A DNA stretch of 64,000 nucleotides from Streptomyces sp. HmicA12 (GCF_000373565.1 NZ_KB891849.1:62001-126000), one strand, 5' to 3'. Numbered from the stretch's first letter, positions 49,115 to 58,515 are shown. Notes: generated by a model not told the origin, from the letters alone. Made by a program: numbers and translations.

Positions 49115-50590
49115 TTACGAGGTCCGCCGGATCAAAGCCAGATACATCGCGTCGGTGCCGTGCAGATGCGGCCACAACTGCACGTCCGGTCCGTCCCCGA
49201 GCCCGGCCACACCCTCCAGCATCGGCCGCGCGTCGATGAGTTCGGCCCCACCGACCGACTTCAGCACGTCGTCGACGACGGCCCGGGTCTCCGCGAGGTG
49301 CGGCGAGCACGTCGCGTACCCCACGACACCGCCGACCCGCACGGACTCGAGGGCCATCCGCAGCAGGGCCCGCTGCAACGGCCCGAATCCGTCCAGGTCC
49401 TCGGGCCGGCGCCGCCACCGCGCCTCGGGCCGGCGCCGCAGGGCCCCGAGTCCCGTACAGGGCACGTCCATCAGGATCCGGTCGAACGTTCCCGGCCGCC
49501 ACGGAGGCCGCGTCCCGTCGGCGGCGATCACCTGGTACGGCCCGGGATTCCCGTCGAGCGCCTTGGCGACGAGGCCCGCCCGGTGGGGCTGCTTCTCGGA
49601 GGCGAGCAGCACGGCTCCCCGCTCCGAGGCGAGCCCGGCCAGCATGGCCGCCTTGCCACCGGGACCGGCGCACCCGTCCAGCCACTTCTCGTCCGGCCCC
49701 TCCAGCGGAGCGTTCGCGAGTGCGAGCGCGACCAGCTGGCTGCCCTCGTCCTGCACGCCGGCGCGCCCGGTCCGCACGACGTCGAACGACCCCGGCTCGC
49801 CGCCCTCCGCCAGGCGCACGGCATACGGCGACCAGCGCCCGGGAAGCCCGGATTCCTCGCCCACCTCGGCGAGGATCGCCTCGGCCGTGGTCCGCCCCGG
49901 CCGCGCCACGAGCGTCACCTCGGGCCGCTCGTTGTCGGCCTCCAGCAGGTCCTCGATCCCGGCACGCCCCCCACCCAGCGAGTCCCACAGCGCGGACACC
50001 ACCCATCGCGGATGCGAATGCACCACGGCGAGGTGGTCCTCGGGATCCTCGTCGTACGGCGGCGCGACACGCTCCACCCAGGCGTCGAGGTCGTGCTGCG
50101 AGACCTTCCGCAGCACCGCGTTGACGAACTTGGCCCGCCCGTCACCGAGCACGACCCGCGCCAGGTCCACGGACGCGGACACGGCGGCATGCGTGGGGAT
50201 CCGCGTCCCGAGCAGCTGGTGCACCCCGAGGTTCAGCACATCGAGGACGGGCGGATCGACCTCGCGCAACGGCCGGTCGATGCAGGCCGCCACGATCGCG
50301 TCGTACGTCCCCTGGCGGCGCAGCGTCCCGTACACGAGCTCGGTGGCGAGCGCCGCGTCCCGCCCGTCGAACTTGTCGGGGCCCTCCTTCGCCCGCGCCT
50401 TGCGAAGCAGCGGCGGCAGCACCAGATTCGCGTACGCGTCCCGCTCGTCGACCGCGCGCAGCACCTCGAAGGCGAGCATGCGCACCGGGTCCTTCGTGGG
50501 CTTGCGGTACGGCTTGCCGGGCTTACGGGGACGACGGTTCGACGAGGCCGGACGGCCTTCCTGGCCGTGGGGGCCCTGCTGGTCGTTCAA
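49115..50590 (-). CDS. rsmB: 16S rRNA (cytosine-967-C5)-methyltransferase
   Basis: A 491-residue RsmB. After a basic N-terminal tail (residues 1-35) comes a NusB-like RNA-binding domain (RMLAFEVLRAVDERDAYANLVLPPLL), then the SAM-dependent methyltransferase (DGCAGPGGKAAMLAGLA; MDVPCTGLGALRRRPEARWRR; YATCSPHLAETR) with both catalytic cysteines. It modifies 16S rRNA. It lies downstream of fmt with 102 bp between. Confidence 0.93.
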   Translation of the reverse strand: MNDQQGPHGQEGRPASSNRRPRKPGKPYRKPTKDPVRMLAFEVLRAVDERDAYANLVLPPLLRKARAKEGPDKFDGRDAALATELVYGTLRRQGTYDAIVAACIDRPLREVDPPVLDVLNLGVHQLLGTRIPTHAAVSASVDLARVVLGDGRAKFVNAVLRKVSQHDLDAWVERVAPPYDEDPEDHLAVVHSHPRWVVSALWDSLGGGRAGIEDLLEADNERPEVTLVARPGRTTAEAILAEVGEESGLPGRWSPYAVRLAEGGEPGSFDVVRTGRAGVQDEGSQLVALALANAPLEGPDEKWLDGCAGPGGKAAMLAGLASERGAVLLASEKQPHRAGLVAKALDGNPGPYQVIAADGTRPPWRPGTFDRILMDVPCTGLGALRRRPEARWRRRPEDLDGFGPLQRALLRMALESVRVGGVVGYATCSPHLAETRAVVDDVLKSVGGAELIDARPMLEGVAGLGDGPDVQLWPHLHGTDAMYLALIRRTS

Positions 50591-50664
50591 AGGTGCTCCG
50601 CTGCTGGATTCGTACGGGCGCTACGCACGGGTCGTACGCCGGGATGAACCCTCCAAGCGTACGA

Positions 50665-50682
50665 CCCGCCACCCACGGCGGG
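50665..50682 (-). terminator. Small hairpin between fmt and rsmB
   Basis: CCCGCC, 6 nt, GGCGGG, just past the fmt stop. Weak stem; may attenuate readthrough into rsmB rather than stop it. Confidence 0.35.
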
Positions 50683-50692
50683 CCTCCCGGCC

Positions 50693-51622
50693 TCAGCCCA
50701 GGCGCTCGCCCGAGCCGATCCGCACCCCGCGCGCCCAGTCCGCGGCGGCCATCGGCTTCTTGCCCTGGGCCTGCACCCAGAGCAGCTCGACGGCGTACGA
50801 GCCCGTGCCGACGTACAGATTCTTCTTGCCGACGCTCAGCTCGCCCGGTGCCAGGTCGGTGCGGTCCGGGACCGGCACCGCGGAGCGGACCTTCAGCCGC
50901 TCGCCGCGGAACTCCGTCCACGCGCCGGGCGCGGGCGTGCAGCCGCGCACCACGCGGTCGACGCGCAGCGCGGGCGCGGCCCAGTCGATCCGGGCGTCCT
51001 CGACGGTGATCTTCGGGGCGAGGGAGATCCCGTCGGCGGGCTGCGGCACGGCCTGCACGGACCCGTCCTCGATGCCGTCCATGGTCGCGACGAGCAGCCC
51101 GGCCCCCGCGAACGCGAGCCGTGTCAGCATGTCGCCGCTGGTGTCGGCGGCCCGGACCGCCTCCGTCACCGTCCCGTACACGGGCCCGGAGTCGAGCCCC
51201 TCCTCGATCAGGAAGGTCGAGGCACCGGTGATCTCGTCGCCCGCCATGATCGAGTGCTGCACGGGCGCCGCCCCGCGCCAGGCGGGCAGCAGCGAGAAGT
51301 GCAGGTTGACCCAGCCGCGCGCCGGCACGTCGAGGGCGATCTTCGGCAGCAGCGCGCCGTAGGCGACGACCGGGCAGCAGTCGGGCCCGATCTCGCGCAG
51401 CCGGGCGAGGAACTCCTCGTCGCGCGGCTTGGCGGGCTTGAGCACCTCGATGCCCGCCTCCTCGGCCCGCTCGGCGACCGGGCTCGCGACCAGGCGGCGG
51501 CCACGCCCCGCGGGGGCGTCGGGCCGGGTGACGACCGCGGCGACCTCGTGCCGGTCGGAGGCGATCAGGGCGTCCAGAGCGGGAACGGCGACCTCGGGGG
51601 TGCCGGCGAAGACGAGCTTCAT
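50693..51622 (-). CDS. fmt: Methionyl-tRNA formyltransferase
   Basis: A 309-residue Fmt (KLVFAGTPEVAVPALDALI; VVAYGALLPKIAL; GWVNLHFSLLPAWRGAAPVQHSIMAGDEITG with the catalytic Asn-His pair; C-terminal OB-like domain). It formylates the initiator Met-tRNA using 10-formyl-tetrahydrofolate. ATG 51622 is the family start; the frame extends to 51826 without support. Confidence 0.95.
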   Translation of the reverse strand: MKLVFAGTPEVAVPALDALIASDRHEVAAVVTRPDAPAGRGRRLVASPVAERAEEAGIEVLKPAKPRDEEFLARLREIGPDCCPVVAYGALLPKIALDVPARGWVNLHFSLLPAWRGAAPVQHSIMAGDEITGASTFLIEEGLDSGPVYGTVTEAVRAADTSGDMLTRLAFAGAGLLVATMDGIEDGSVQAVPQPADGISLAPKITVEDARIDWAAPALRVDRVVRGCTPAPGAWTEFRGERLKVRSAVPVPDRTDLAPGELSVGKKNLYVGTGSYAVELLWVQAQGKKPMAAADWARGVRIGSGERLG

Positions 51623-51786
51623 CGGTGACTGACAGCCTCTCGGGGCGGGGTGACGGGCAGCGCACCAGTCTATGGCGGTACCGCCTCGGCCACGCATCTC
51701 GGGCATCGAGGGGCGCACGCCAGAACGTGCGCCCTGCGCATATGCGGATGCGCCCGAACAGCGTGACCCCTCACCGGATGGCGCGT

Positions 51787-51807
51787 TGGTCAAGGAAGAG
51801 TTGACCA
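51787..51807. promoter_or_regulatory. Inverted repeat TGGTCAA-N7-TTGACCA
   Basis: A perfect 7-bp inverted repeat (51787-51793 and 51801-51807) in the 316-bp gap between fmt and the divergent HTH gene. The right arm contains a -35-like TTGACC for the plus strand. A candidate operator/promoter of the HTH gene. Confidence 0.4.
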
Positions 51808-51844
51808 GACAACGGGCCGTCATCACTCGTTCGCCGTCAGAAAA

Positions 51845-51876
51845 CTGTCGTCAGAGGCTGTCGTCAGAGGCTGTCG
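51845..51876. repeat. 13-bp tandem repeat before the HTH gene
   Basis: CTGTCGTCAGAGG is present twice head to tail (51845-51857, 51858-51870) with the start of a third (CTGTCG). It lies 63 bp before the start codon, in the leader. Function unknown. Confidence 0.6.
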
Positions 51877-51938
51877 CCGCTCGGTGCCTGACCGGCCCCA
51901 TCCTTTTCATTTTCATCGCCGGTTCGAGAGGCTTGTAA

Positions 51939-52496
51939 ATGGCCGACCACGCAACCCACGACGCCCAGGCACGGGCCAGCCTGCACCTGCTGGTGCGGGA
52001 CATCGAGCGGGTCCGGCGGCAGGTGGACGCACTGCGCACCCTCACCGCACAGCTCGGCAACGTGTACCGCCCGCGCCGCTCGGGCCCCTCCGCGGGCTTC
52101 GTCGTCTACGGCAGGGCACCCGCCCCCACCGTCCGTCTCGCCCAGGAGCTGCGCGACAGCGTGGAGACCCTGGTGACAGCGGCCGTGGACTTCGACCGTT
52201 CGCTGGGGTTCTCGTGGGACGCGGTGGGCTCCGCGCTCGGAGTCACCAAGCAGGCGGTGCACCGCCGTTACGGAGCGCGCCGGGCGGCGACCCAGGCGGC
52301 CGCCGAGGCCGAGCGGGGCGCCGAGACCCCGACGACGGCCACCACCACCGCCACCCGCCCCCCGGTACCGATGGGCAGCGGCCCGCTCCCCTCGGTGCCC
52401 GCGGCGCGCTCGATGCCGACCCAGCCGACAGCGGGCAGCACGGGCCTGCGCGAAGAGGCGCGCCCCACCGCCTTCCCCGGCCCGCGCAACGGTTGA
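51939..52496 (+). CDS. Small helix-turn-helix protein of unknown function
   Basis: A 185-residue protein. Residues 10-60 are helical (ASLHLLVRDIERVRRQVDALRTL), residues 85-112 look like a helix-turn-helix (FSWDAVGSALGVTKQAVHRRYG), and the C-terminal 70 residues are a disordered Thr/Pro/Ala tail. Proteins with this SWDAIG-GVTKQA-HRRY motif are common in Streptomyces; the target is unknown. GAGAGG 7 bp before the ATG. The leader holds the tandem repeat and the inverted repeat described separately. Confidence 0.75.
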   Translation: MADHATHDAQARASLHLLVRDIERVRRQVDALRTLTAQLGNVYRPRRSGPSAGFVVYGRAPAPTVRLAQELRDSVETLVTAAVDFDRSLGFSWDAVGSALGVTKQAVHRRYGARRAATQAAAEAERGAETPTTATTTATRPPVPMGSGPLPSVPAARSMPTQPTAGSTGLREEARPTAFPGPRNG

Positions 52497-52508
52497 GCCG
52501 AGCACGAC

Positions 52509-52543
52509 GCTGCCTCCCCCTACGTCATGTACGGGGAGGCAGC
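52509..52543. terminator. Bidirectional terminator between the HTH gene and priA
   Basis: GCTGCCTCCCC (52509-52519) and GGGGAGGCAGC (52533-52543) form a perfect 11-bp stem directly behind the HTH gene stop. Confidence 0.8.
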
Positions 52544-52566
52544 GGCATGTTGACGCCCGAGCGGCA

Positions 52567-52585
52567 ACCCGGCGTGACGCCGGGT
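52567..52585 (-). terminator. Second hairpin at the priA end
   Basis: ACCCGGCG-TGA-CGCCGGGT, a perfect 8-bp stem whose outer base touches the priA stop codon. Confidence 0.55.
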
Positions 52586-54732
52586 CACCCGATGTCGAGC
52601 GGATCCACCCGCACCCGCACGGGCTCGACGCCTCCGCGAGCCATCCGTGCGGCCTGCGCCTGCTTCAGGGCGCGGGCGAGGGCGGCGCCGCTGCCCGGCG
52701 GCACCCGCACCAGCGCCCGCTCCCACTGCTCACCGGGCGGCGGTGCCCCCGGCCGCCGAGTGCCGCCGCCCCCGGCCTCGGGCACCGGTACGGGACCCAA
52801 CACCTCGGCGTCCGACGGCAGTTCGACCGCTCCCAGGAACTCCGCGACCGCCTCCGGCAGCCCGCTCACCGCCGCCATCCGGGACACCGGCGGAAACCCC
52901 AGCTCGGCCCGGTCGGCGAGCTCCCGCACCGCGTGCCCCACCGGGTCCCAGCGGACCAGTGCCTGCACGGGGCGCAGCGTCGGTTCGGCGACGACCACGA
53001 CGGTGCCGCCGGCCTCCTGGGGCCTCACGAGGGCGGACGCGGCGATCCAGCGCCGCAGCGCCTCCTCACCCGCCCGCAGATCGGCCCGCCCGAGCATGGC
53101 CCACCCGTCGAGCAACAGGGCGGCGGCATAGCCCCCTTCGGCGACGGGCTCGGCGCCCGGCGTGCTGACGACCAGCGCCGGCGCCGCCGACACCGTGTCA
53201 AGGACCTGCTCCCGTCCGGACGTCCGCACCGGCACGGCCGCGAACGCCCGGCCCAGCTCCTCGGCGGTGCGCCGCGCCCCGACGACCTGGGCCCGCAGCC
53301 GGGTCCCTCCGCACTCGGCGCACTGCCAGGCGGCGTCCTCCCGGCCGCACCACCCGCAGGCCAGCGCGCCATTGCCCTCGCGCGCCTCCAACGGCCCGGC
53401 GCACTGCCGACACCGGGCGGGCTCCCGGCACCGCTGGCAGGCGAGCCTGGGCACGTACCCGCGCCGCGGCACCTGCACGAGGACCGGCCCCTCGCGCAGC
53501 GCGCCCCGGGCCACCTCCCAAGCGATGCTCGGCAACCGCGCGGCGCGTGCCGCCTCGTCCCGGGCCAGATCCAGGTCCCCCACGGTCCGTACGAGGGGTG
53601 CGGCGCGCCGCACCTCTTCCCGCGGAGCGGCGACAGCGGCGGCCCAACCGCTGCGCACCAGCTGCGCGGCCTCGACGGTGCAGCTCCAACTCCCCGCCAG
53701 AAAGGCGCACTTGTCCCGGGCGGCCCGCAGCTCCAGCACTTCCCGCACATGCGGGAACGGCGCGTGCTCGTCGCTGTGGTGCGCGTCCCCGTCGTCCCAC
53801 ACGACGACAAGCCCCAGGTCCCGCACGGGCGCGAACATGGCGGCCCGGGTCCCCACCACGGCGCGCACGGCCCCGCGCCGCACGGCGAGCCACTCCGAGT
53901 ACCGCCGCTGCTGCCCGGCCTCGGCGGTCAGCAGCGCGTGCTGCCCCGCGCCGAGCACCGCCGTCATCGCCTGGTCGACCCGCGCGGCGAGCCGCACCGT
54001 CGGTACGACGACCAGGGCCCCGCGCCCCGACGCCAGAGTCGCCTGCACGGCCCGCGCGATCTCCCCGGCCCACTCCGGCCCGGGCAGCGCGGTCCACACG
54101 GCGCGGGGCGCACCTCCCGCGGCAAGCGACGCGACGAAATCCGCCCCGCGCTCGTAGCGCTGCCACGACCCGGGCTCGGGGGCCACCGGCGGCGCGGGCG
54201 GCGGCGGGAACTCGCGCGCCTCCGCCTTGGCGTGCCGCGGCGGAACCGCCAGCTGCAGCACATCGGCCAGGCTCCCGGCGTACCGGTCGGCGACGGCCCG
54301 CGTCAGCCCGAGCAACTCCGCGCCGAGCACCGGCTCCGGCGACACCACTTGCGCGAGCGCGGCCAACGGGCCCTGGTACTCGGCCTCGGCCACCCGCTCG
54401 ACGAGGAACCCGTCGATCAGCCCGCCGCCCTCGCGCCGCCCGTCCCGCACGTTCTTCGACCCGGCCCCGAACCGCACCCTGACCCGGACCCCGGGCTGCG
54501 CCTGGGCATCCAGCTCCTCGGGCACCGCGTACTCGAAGTACCGGTCGAGATGCAGCACCCCTTTGTCCACGAGCACCCGCGCCACCGGCAACTCCTTGGC
54601 GAGCGCCGCCCCGCGCCAGGTCCGTGGCTTGGCCTTCGGCGCCTTGGCCCTGCGCACGCTCTCCCGAATCAACGCAAGCTGCTCCGGCTCACCACCGGCG
54701 TCCGGCCCAGGGCTGTCGTTCTCGCTGCTCAC
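52585..54732 (-). CDS. priA: PriA-like primosomal protein N' lacking helicase motifs
   Basis: A 715-residue protein aligned with PriA over its whole length: an N-terminal DNA-binding domain (VARVLVDKGVLHLDRYFEYAVPEEL), a helicase-like core and the zinc region with eight cysteines in four CxxC pairs (CQRC, CRQC, CGWC, CAEC). The Walker A GSGKT is missing (the place reads TALPGPEWAGE) and the DEEH box is VVWDDGDAHHSDEH, so ATP-driven unwinding is unlikely. This is the known actinobacterial form; it may load the replicative helicase without its own motor. GTG 54732 is preferred (AGGA upstream); TTG 54762 is the longest frame. Confidence 0.88.
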   Translation of the reverse strand: MSSENDSPGPDAGGEPEQLALIRESVRRAKAPKAKPRTWRGAALAKELPVARVLVDKGVLHLDRYFEYAVPEELDAQAQPGVRVRVRFGAGSKNVRDGRREGGGLIDGFLVERVAEAEYQGPLAALAQVVSPEPVLGAELLGLTRAVADRYAGSLADVLQLAVPPRHAKAEAREFPPPPAPPVAPEPGSWQRYERGADFVASLAAGGAPRAVWTALPGPEWAGEIARAVQATLASGRGALVVVPTVRLAARVDQAMTAVLGAGQHALLTAEAGQQRRYSEWLAVRRGAVRAVVGTRAAMFAPVRDLGLVVVWDDGDAHHSDEHAPFPHVREVLELRAARDKCAFLAGSWSCTVEAAQLVRSGWAAAVAAPREEVRRAAPLVRTVGDLDLARDEAARAARLPSIAWEVARGALREGPVLVQVPRRGYVPRLACQRCREPARCRQCAGPLEAREGNGALACGWCGREDAAWQCAECGGTRLRAQVVGARRTAEELGRAFAAVPVRTSGREQVLDTVSAAPALVVSTPGAEPVAEGGYAAALLLDGWAMLGRADLRAGEEALRRWIAASALVRPQEAGGTVVVVAEPTLRPVQALVRWDPVGHAVRELADRAELGFPPVSRMAAVSGLPEAVAEFLGAVELPSDAEVLGPVPVPEAGGGGTRRPGAPPPGEQWERALVRVPPGSGAALARALKQAQAARMARGGVEPVRVRVDPLDIG

Positions 54733-54803
54733 AGGTGCATTCCTACCAGAGGGGACTGACAAAGGACCGGGCCGCGAACGGCACCGCCCCTAAGCTCGCG
54801 GCC

Positions 54804-55625
54804 ATGTCCCGCCGCCAACCCCCGCCATCCGCCCGCGCCTTCCTGCACAGCCTCGCCCCCGGTGCGCTCGTGTCCACGACGGTGATCGGCTTCGACGGCC
54901 ACGACGTCGTCGTGGACCTCGACGGCGACGCCGGTCACCACGCCCTCGGCCGCATCCCTCGCCACGAACTCTCCTGGCACCACGTCCCCGACCCGGCGGC
55001 CTTCGCTCCGGCGGGCCACCGACTCACCGCGGAGATCCGGGGCATCGATCACGACAAGGGCCTGGTGCGCCTGTCGTCGAAGATCTGTGAGGACCCCGAA
55101 CTGCGCAGCTACCTGGGGCAGGTACGGCCCGGTCGGCGCGTGTCGGGCACCATCACGTCGATCCATCCCTTCGGCGTCTTCGTCCGCCTCGACGGCGAAC
55201 CCCCGCACCCCGTCCACCCGGCCGTGGGATTCATCCGCATCCCCTACCTGTCCTGGACGCACTTCGACCGGCCCGAGGACGTGGTGCGACCGGGACAGCG
55301 GGTCAGGGTCGAGATCGTCGTGGCGGACGATCACAACGGGGAGGTCGTCGTCTCGCTCCGGGACACGCAGGAGGACCCGATGCTCCGGTTCGCCGACCGC
55401 GTCGGCGAGACCGTGACGGGGCGCATCACCAACGTCGTGCCCTTCGGGGTGTTCGTTCAGGTGACGAACGACGGAATCATCGGCCTGCTGCACAAAGACG
55501 ACCTCACCGCCGATGCCGCCGAGGCCCCTGACGTCACCGTGGGCGACATGATGACGGTCCGCGTCGACGAAGTGGACCTGCCACGACGCCGCGTGGCCCT
55601 CTCCCTCGTACGCCACCACGCCTGA
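54804..55625 (+). CDS. S1-domain RNA-binding protein
   Basis: A 273-residue protein with three S1-like OB folds: residues 18-90 (GALVSTTVIGFDGHDVVVDL), 105-180 (GRRVSGTITSIHPFGVFVRLDGE) and 195-270 (GETVTGRITNVVPFGVFVQVTNDGIIGLLHKDDL). It is too short for ribosomal protein S1 (about 500 residues in this genus), so it is a small paralogue that may bind RNA on the ribosome. Only about 13 bp separate a TAAGCT box from the ATG and no Shine-Dalgarno is seen, so a leaderless mRNA is possible. Confidence 0.82.
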   Translation: MSRRQPPPSARAFLHSLAPGALVSTTVIGFDGHDVVVDLDGDAGHHALGRIPRHELSWHHVPDPAAFAPAGHRLTAEIRGIDHDKGLVRLSSKICEDPELRSYLGQVRPGRRVSGTITSIHPFGVFVRLDGEPPHPVHPAVGFIRIPYLSWTHFDRPEDVVRPGQRVRVEIVVADDHNGEVVVSLRDTQEDPMLRFADRVGETVTGRITNVVPFGVFVQVTNDGIIGLLHKDDLTADAAEAPDVTVGDMMTVRVDEVDLPRRRVALSLVRHHA

Positions 55626-55635
55626 GAACGCCGAT

Positions 55636-55667
55636 GGGCCCGGCCCTCCCGAAGGAGGACCGGGCCC
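55636..55667. terminator. Bidirectional terminator between the S1 gene and metK
   Basis: GGGCCCGGCCCTCC (55636-55649) pairs with GGAGGACCGGGCCC (ends 55667) with one mismatch and a short CGAA loop. Confidence 0.85.
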
Positions 55668-55690
55668 ACGACGAACGACCGGGCGGAGCC

Positions 55691-56899
55691 TTACACCCCG
55701 GCAGCCTTGCGGAGCGCGTCGACGCGGTCCGTCTTCTCCCACGTGAAGTCGGGCAGCGCGCGCCCGAAGTGGCCGTAGGCGGCCGTCTGGGAGTAGATCG
55801 GGCGGAGCAGGTCGAGGTCGCGGATGATCGCGGCCGGACGCAGGTCGAAGACCTCGGAGATCGCGGACTCGATCTTGTCCGTGTCCACCGTCGCCGTACC
55901 GAAGGTCTCGACGAAGAGACCCACCGGCTCGGCCTTGCCGATCGCGTACGCGACCTGGACCTCGCAGCGCGCGGCGAGACCCGCGGCCACGACGTTCTTC
56001 GCGACCCAGCGCATGGCGTACGCGGCGGAGCGGTCGACCTTGGACGGGTCCTTGCCCGAGAAGGCACCGCCGCCGTGGCGGGCGTAGCCGCCGTACGTGT
56101 CGATGATGATCTTGCGGCCGGTGAGGCCGGCGTCGCCCATCGGGCCGCCGATCTCGAAGCGGCCGGTCGGGTTGACCAGGAGGCGGTAGCCCTCGGTCTC
56201 CAGCTTGATGCCGTCGTCGAGGAGCGCCTTCAGCTCCGGCTCGACGACGAACTCACGGATGTCGGGGGCGAGCAGCGAGTCCAGGTCGATGTCCGACGCG
56301 TGCTGCGAGGAGACGACGACCGTGTCGAGGCGGACGGCCTTGTCGCCGTCGTACTCGATGGTGACCTGGGTCTTGCCGTCGGGGCGCAGGTAGGGGATCG
56401 TCCCGTTCTTGCGGACCTCGGAGAGGCGGCGCGACAGACGGTGCGCGAGGTGGATCGGGAGCGGCATCAGCTCCGGGGTCTCGTCGCACGCGTAGCCGAA
56501 CATCAGGCCCTGGTCGCCCGCGCCCTGCTTGTCGAGCTCGTCCTCGTCGCCCTCGACTCGGCTCTCGTACGCCGTGTCGACGCCCTGCGCGATGTCCGGG
56601 GACTGCGAGCCGATGGAGACCGAGACGCCGCAGGACGCGCCGTCGAAGCCCTTCTTCGACGAGTCGTAGCCGATCTCGAGGATCTTCTCGCGCACGAGCT
56701 GCGCGATCGGCGCGTACGCCTTGGTGGTGACCTCGCCGGCCACGTGCACGAGGCCCGTGGTGATCAGCGTCTCGACGGCGACGCGGGACGTGGGGTCCTC
56801 GCGGAGCAGCGCGTCGAGAATGGTGTCGCTGATCTGGTCAGCGATCTTGTCGGGGTGACCCTCGGTCACGGACTCCGAGGTGAACAGGCGACGGGACAC
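55691..56899 (-). CDS. metK: S-adenosylmethionine synthetase
   Basis: A 402-residue MetK (FTSESVTEGHPDKIADQISD with the catalytic His; GAGDQGLMFGYACDE; GGGAFSGKDPSKVDRSAAYA, the active-site signature; DLRPAAIIRDLDLLRPIY). It makes SAM from methionine and ATP. GTG 56899 has AGGGAG upstream; the longer frame to 57052 is not conserved. The 288-bp leader (56900-57187) was searched for a SAM riboswitch fold; none was recognised. Confidence 0.97.
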   Translation of the reverse strand: MSRRLFTSESVTEGHPDKIADQISDTILDALLREDPTSRVAVETLITTGLVHVAGEVTTKAYAPIAQLVREKILEIGYDSSKKGFDGASCGVSVSIGSQSPDIAQGVDTAYESRVEGDEDELDKQGAGDQGLMFGYACDETPELMPLPIHLAHRLSRRLSEVRKNGTIPYLRPDGKTQVTIEYDGDKAVRLDTVVVSSQHASDIDLDSLLAPDIREFVVEPELKALLDDGIKLETEGYRLLVNPTGRFEIGGPMGDAGLTGRKIIIDTYGGYARHGGGAFSGKDPSKVDRSAAYAMRWVAKNVVAAGLAARCEVQVAYAIGKAEPVGLFVETFGTATVDTDKIESAISEVFDLRPAAIIRDLDLLRPIYSQTAAYGHFGRALPDFTWEKTDRVDALRKAAGV

Positions 56900-57187
56900 A
56901 ACGCTCCCTGTGGTTGCAGCGGCTGCTGGCTGATCATTGACGGACGGTACGGGGGCTGCGCCCGACACGTCCGGGAACAGTTTATCGGTCGTGCTCGGCC
57001 GCCGGACCACGCGTCTCGCCCACTGGGAGCGCTGTGACCTGCGACACCGCATTCTCCGATACGACGATCGGTCTTCGGAAGGGTACCGGGTGCCCGAATT
57101 TCCCTTGTTTCCTGGGGTTCGGGAGGGCCAAAGGGGCGAATGTGGAATTTCACTCCCTGTGAGGCGATGCCCACACGGACCCGGATC

Positions 57188-58408
57188 TCACGGCGCGTTC
57201 GACGGCGCCAGACGCGGGACGACCTCGTCCCAGATCCGGTCGGCGAGGGCTTCCTTCGGGCCGTGCGGGACGGGGGTCTCGCCGCCGTCGGCGCCGAGGA
57301 TGACGGCCTCGTTCTCCTCCGCGCCGAACGTCTTGCGCTCCCCCACCTCGTTGACGACGAGCAGGTCGCAGCCCTTGCGGGCGAGCTTGGCGCGGCCGTT
57401 GGCGAGGACGTCGTCGGTCTCGGCGGCGAAGCCGACGACCACCTGGCCGGGGCGCGGCCGGTCGGCGGAGATCTCGGCGAGGATGTCCGGATTGCGGACG
57501 AGGGCGACGGGCGCGGGCTCCTCGCCGTCCTTCTTCTTGATCTTGCCGGTGGCGTACGTCTCCGGCCGGAAGTCGGCGACGGCGGCCGCCATGACGACCG
57601 CGTCGGCGTCGGCGGCCGCCTTCAGGACCGCCTCGCGCAGCTGCACGGCGGTCCCCACGTGGACGACGTCGACGCCCGCCGGGTCCGGCAGGGCCGCGTT
57701 CGCGGACAGCAGCGTGACGCGGGCGCCGCGGGCCGCCGCGGTGCGGGCCAGTGCGTAGCCCTGCTTGCCGGAGGAGCGGTTGCCGAGGAAGCGGACCGGG
57801 TCGAGGGGTTCGCGGGTGCCGCCGGCGCTGACGACGACGTGACGTCCGGAGAGATCCGGGGCCTCGGCGCCGCGCGCCAGGACCCGACGTACGTACTCGA
57901 AGATCTCCACCGGGTCGGGGAAGCGGCCCTTGCCCGTGTCCACGCCGGTCAGGCGGCCGACCGCGGGCTCGATGACGAGGGCGCCGCGGCGGCGCAGCGT
58001 GGCGACGTTCTCCTGGGTCGCGGGGTGCTCCCACATCTCGGTGTGCATGGCGGGCGCGAAGATCACCGGACAGCGGGCGGTGAGCAGGGTGTTCGTGAGG
58101 AGGTCGTCGGCGAGGCCGTGGGCGGCCTTCGCCAGCATGTCGGCGGTGGCCGGGGCGACGACCACGACATCGGCGTGCTGGCCGATGCGCACGTGCGGCA
58201 CCTCGTGGACGGAGTCCCAGACCTCGGTGGAGACCGGGTTGCCGGAGAGTGCCGACCAGGTCGCGGCGCCGACGAAGTGCAGCGCCGAGTCGGTGGGGAC
58301 GACGCGCACGTCGTGACCGGACTCCGTCAGGCGCCGCAGCAGTTCACACGCCTTGTAGGCGGCGATCCCACCGCTGACCCCCAGCACGACCTTGGGCTTC
58401 GACGACAC
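57188..58408 (-). CDS. coaBC: Bifunctional phosphopantothenoylcysteine decarboxylase / phosphopantothenate-cysteine ligase
   Basis: A 406-residue fusion (Dfp). CoaC part: VVLGVSGGIAAYKACELLRRL, HADVVVVAPATADMLAK, PAMHTEMW (His in place of the usual Asn, as in other actinobacteria). CoaB part: VVVSAGGTREPLDPVRFLGNRSSGKQGYALA and GFAAETDDVLANGRAKLARKG. Two steps of coenzyme A synthesis. GTG 58408 has GGGGAG upstream. It follows rpoZ behind a terminator hairpin. Confidence 0.95.
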   Translation of the reverse strand: MSSKPKVVLGVSGGIAAYKACELLRRLTESGHDVRVVPTDSALHFVGAATWSALSGNPVSTEVWDSVHEVPHVRIGQHADVVVVAPATADMLAKAAHGLADDLLTNTLLTARCPVIFAPAMHTEMWEHPATQENVATLRRRGALVIEPAVGRLTGVDTGKGRFPDPVEIFEYVRRVLARGAEAPDLSGRHVVVSAGGTREPLDPVRFLGNRSSGKQGYALARTAAARGARVTLLSANAALPDPAGVDVVHVGTAVQLREAVLKAAADADAVVMAAAVADFRPETYATGKIKKKDGEEPAPVALVRNPDILAEISADRPRPGQVVVGFAAETDDVLANGRAKLARKGCDLLVVNEVGERKTFGAEENEAVILGADGGETPVPHGPKEALADRIWDEVVPRLAPSNAP

Positions 58409-58455
58409 CGGCTCTCCCCTGACTTCGAAAAACGTACGACTCCATGACACACCAC

Positions 58456-58482
58456 AGGCCCGGCAGTCGCGCTGCCGGGCCT
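58456..58482 (-). terminator. Terminator after rpoZ
   Basis: AGGCCCGGCAG and CTGCCGGGCCT, a perfect 11-bp stem with a TCGCG loop, 34 bp past the rpoZ stop and in front of coaBC. Confidence 0.8.
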
Positions 58483-58515
58483 GGAGTGACGTGAAAACTG
58501 TCGATACAACGCGTG

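Noticed and set aside
56900..57187. SAM riboswitch before metK
   Set aside because: Looked for the conserved SAM-I core and a following terminator; neither is recognisable.
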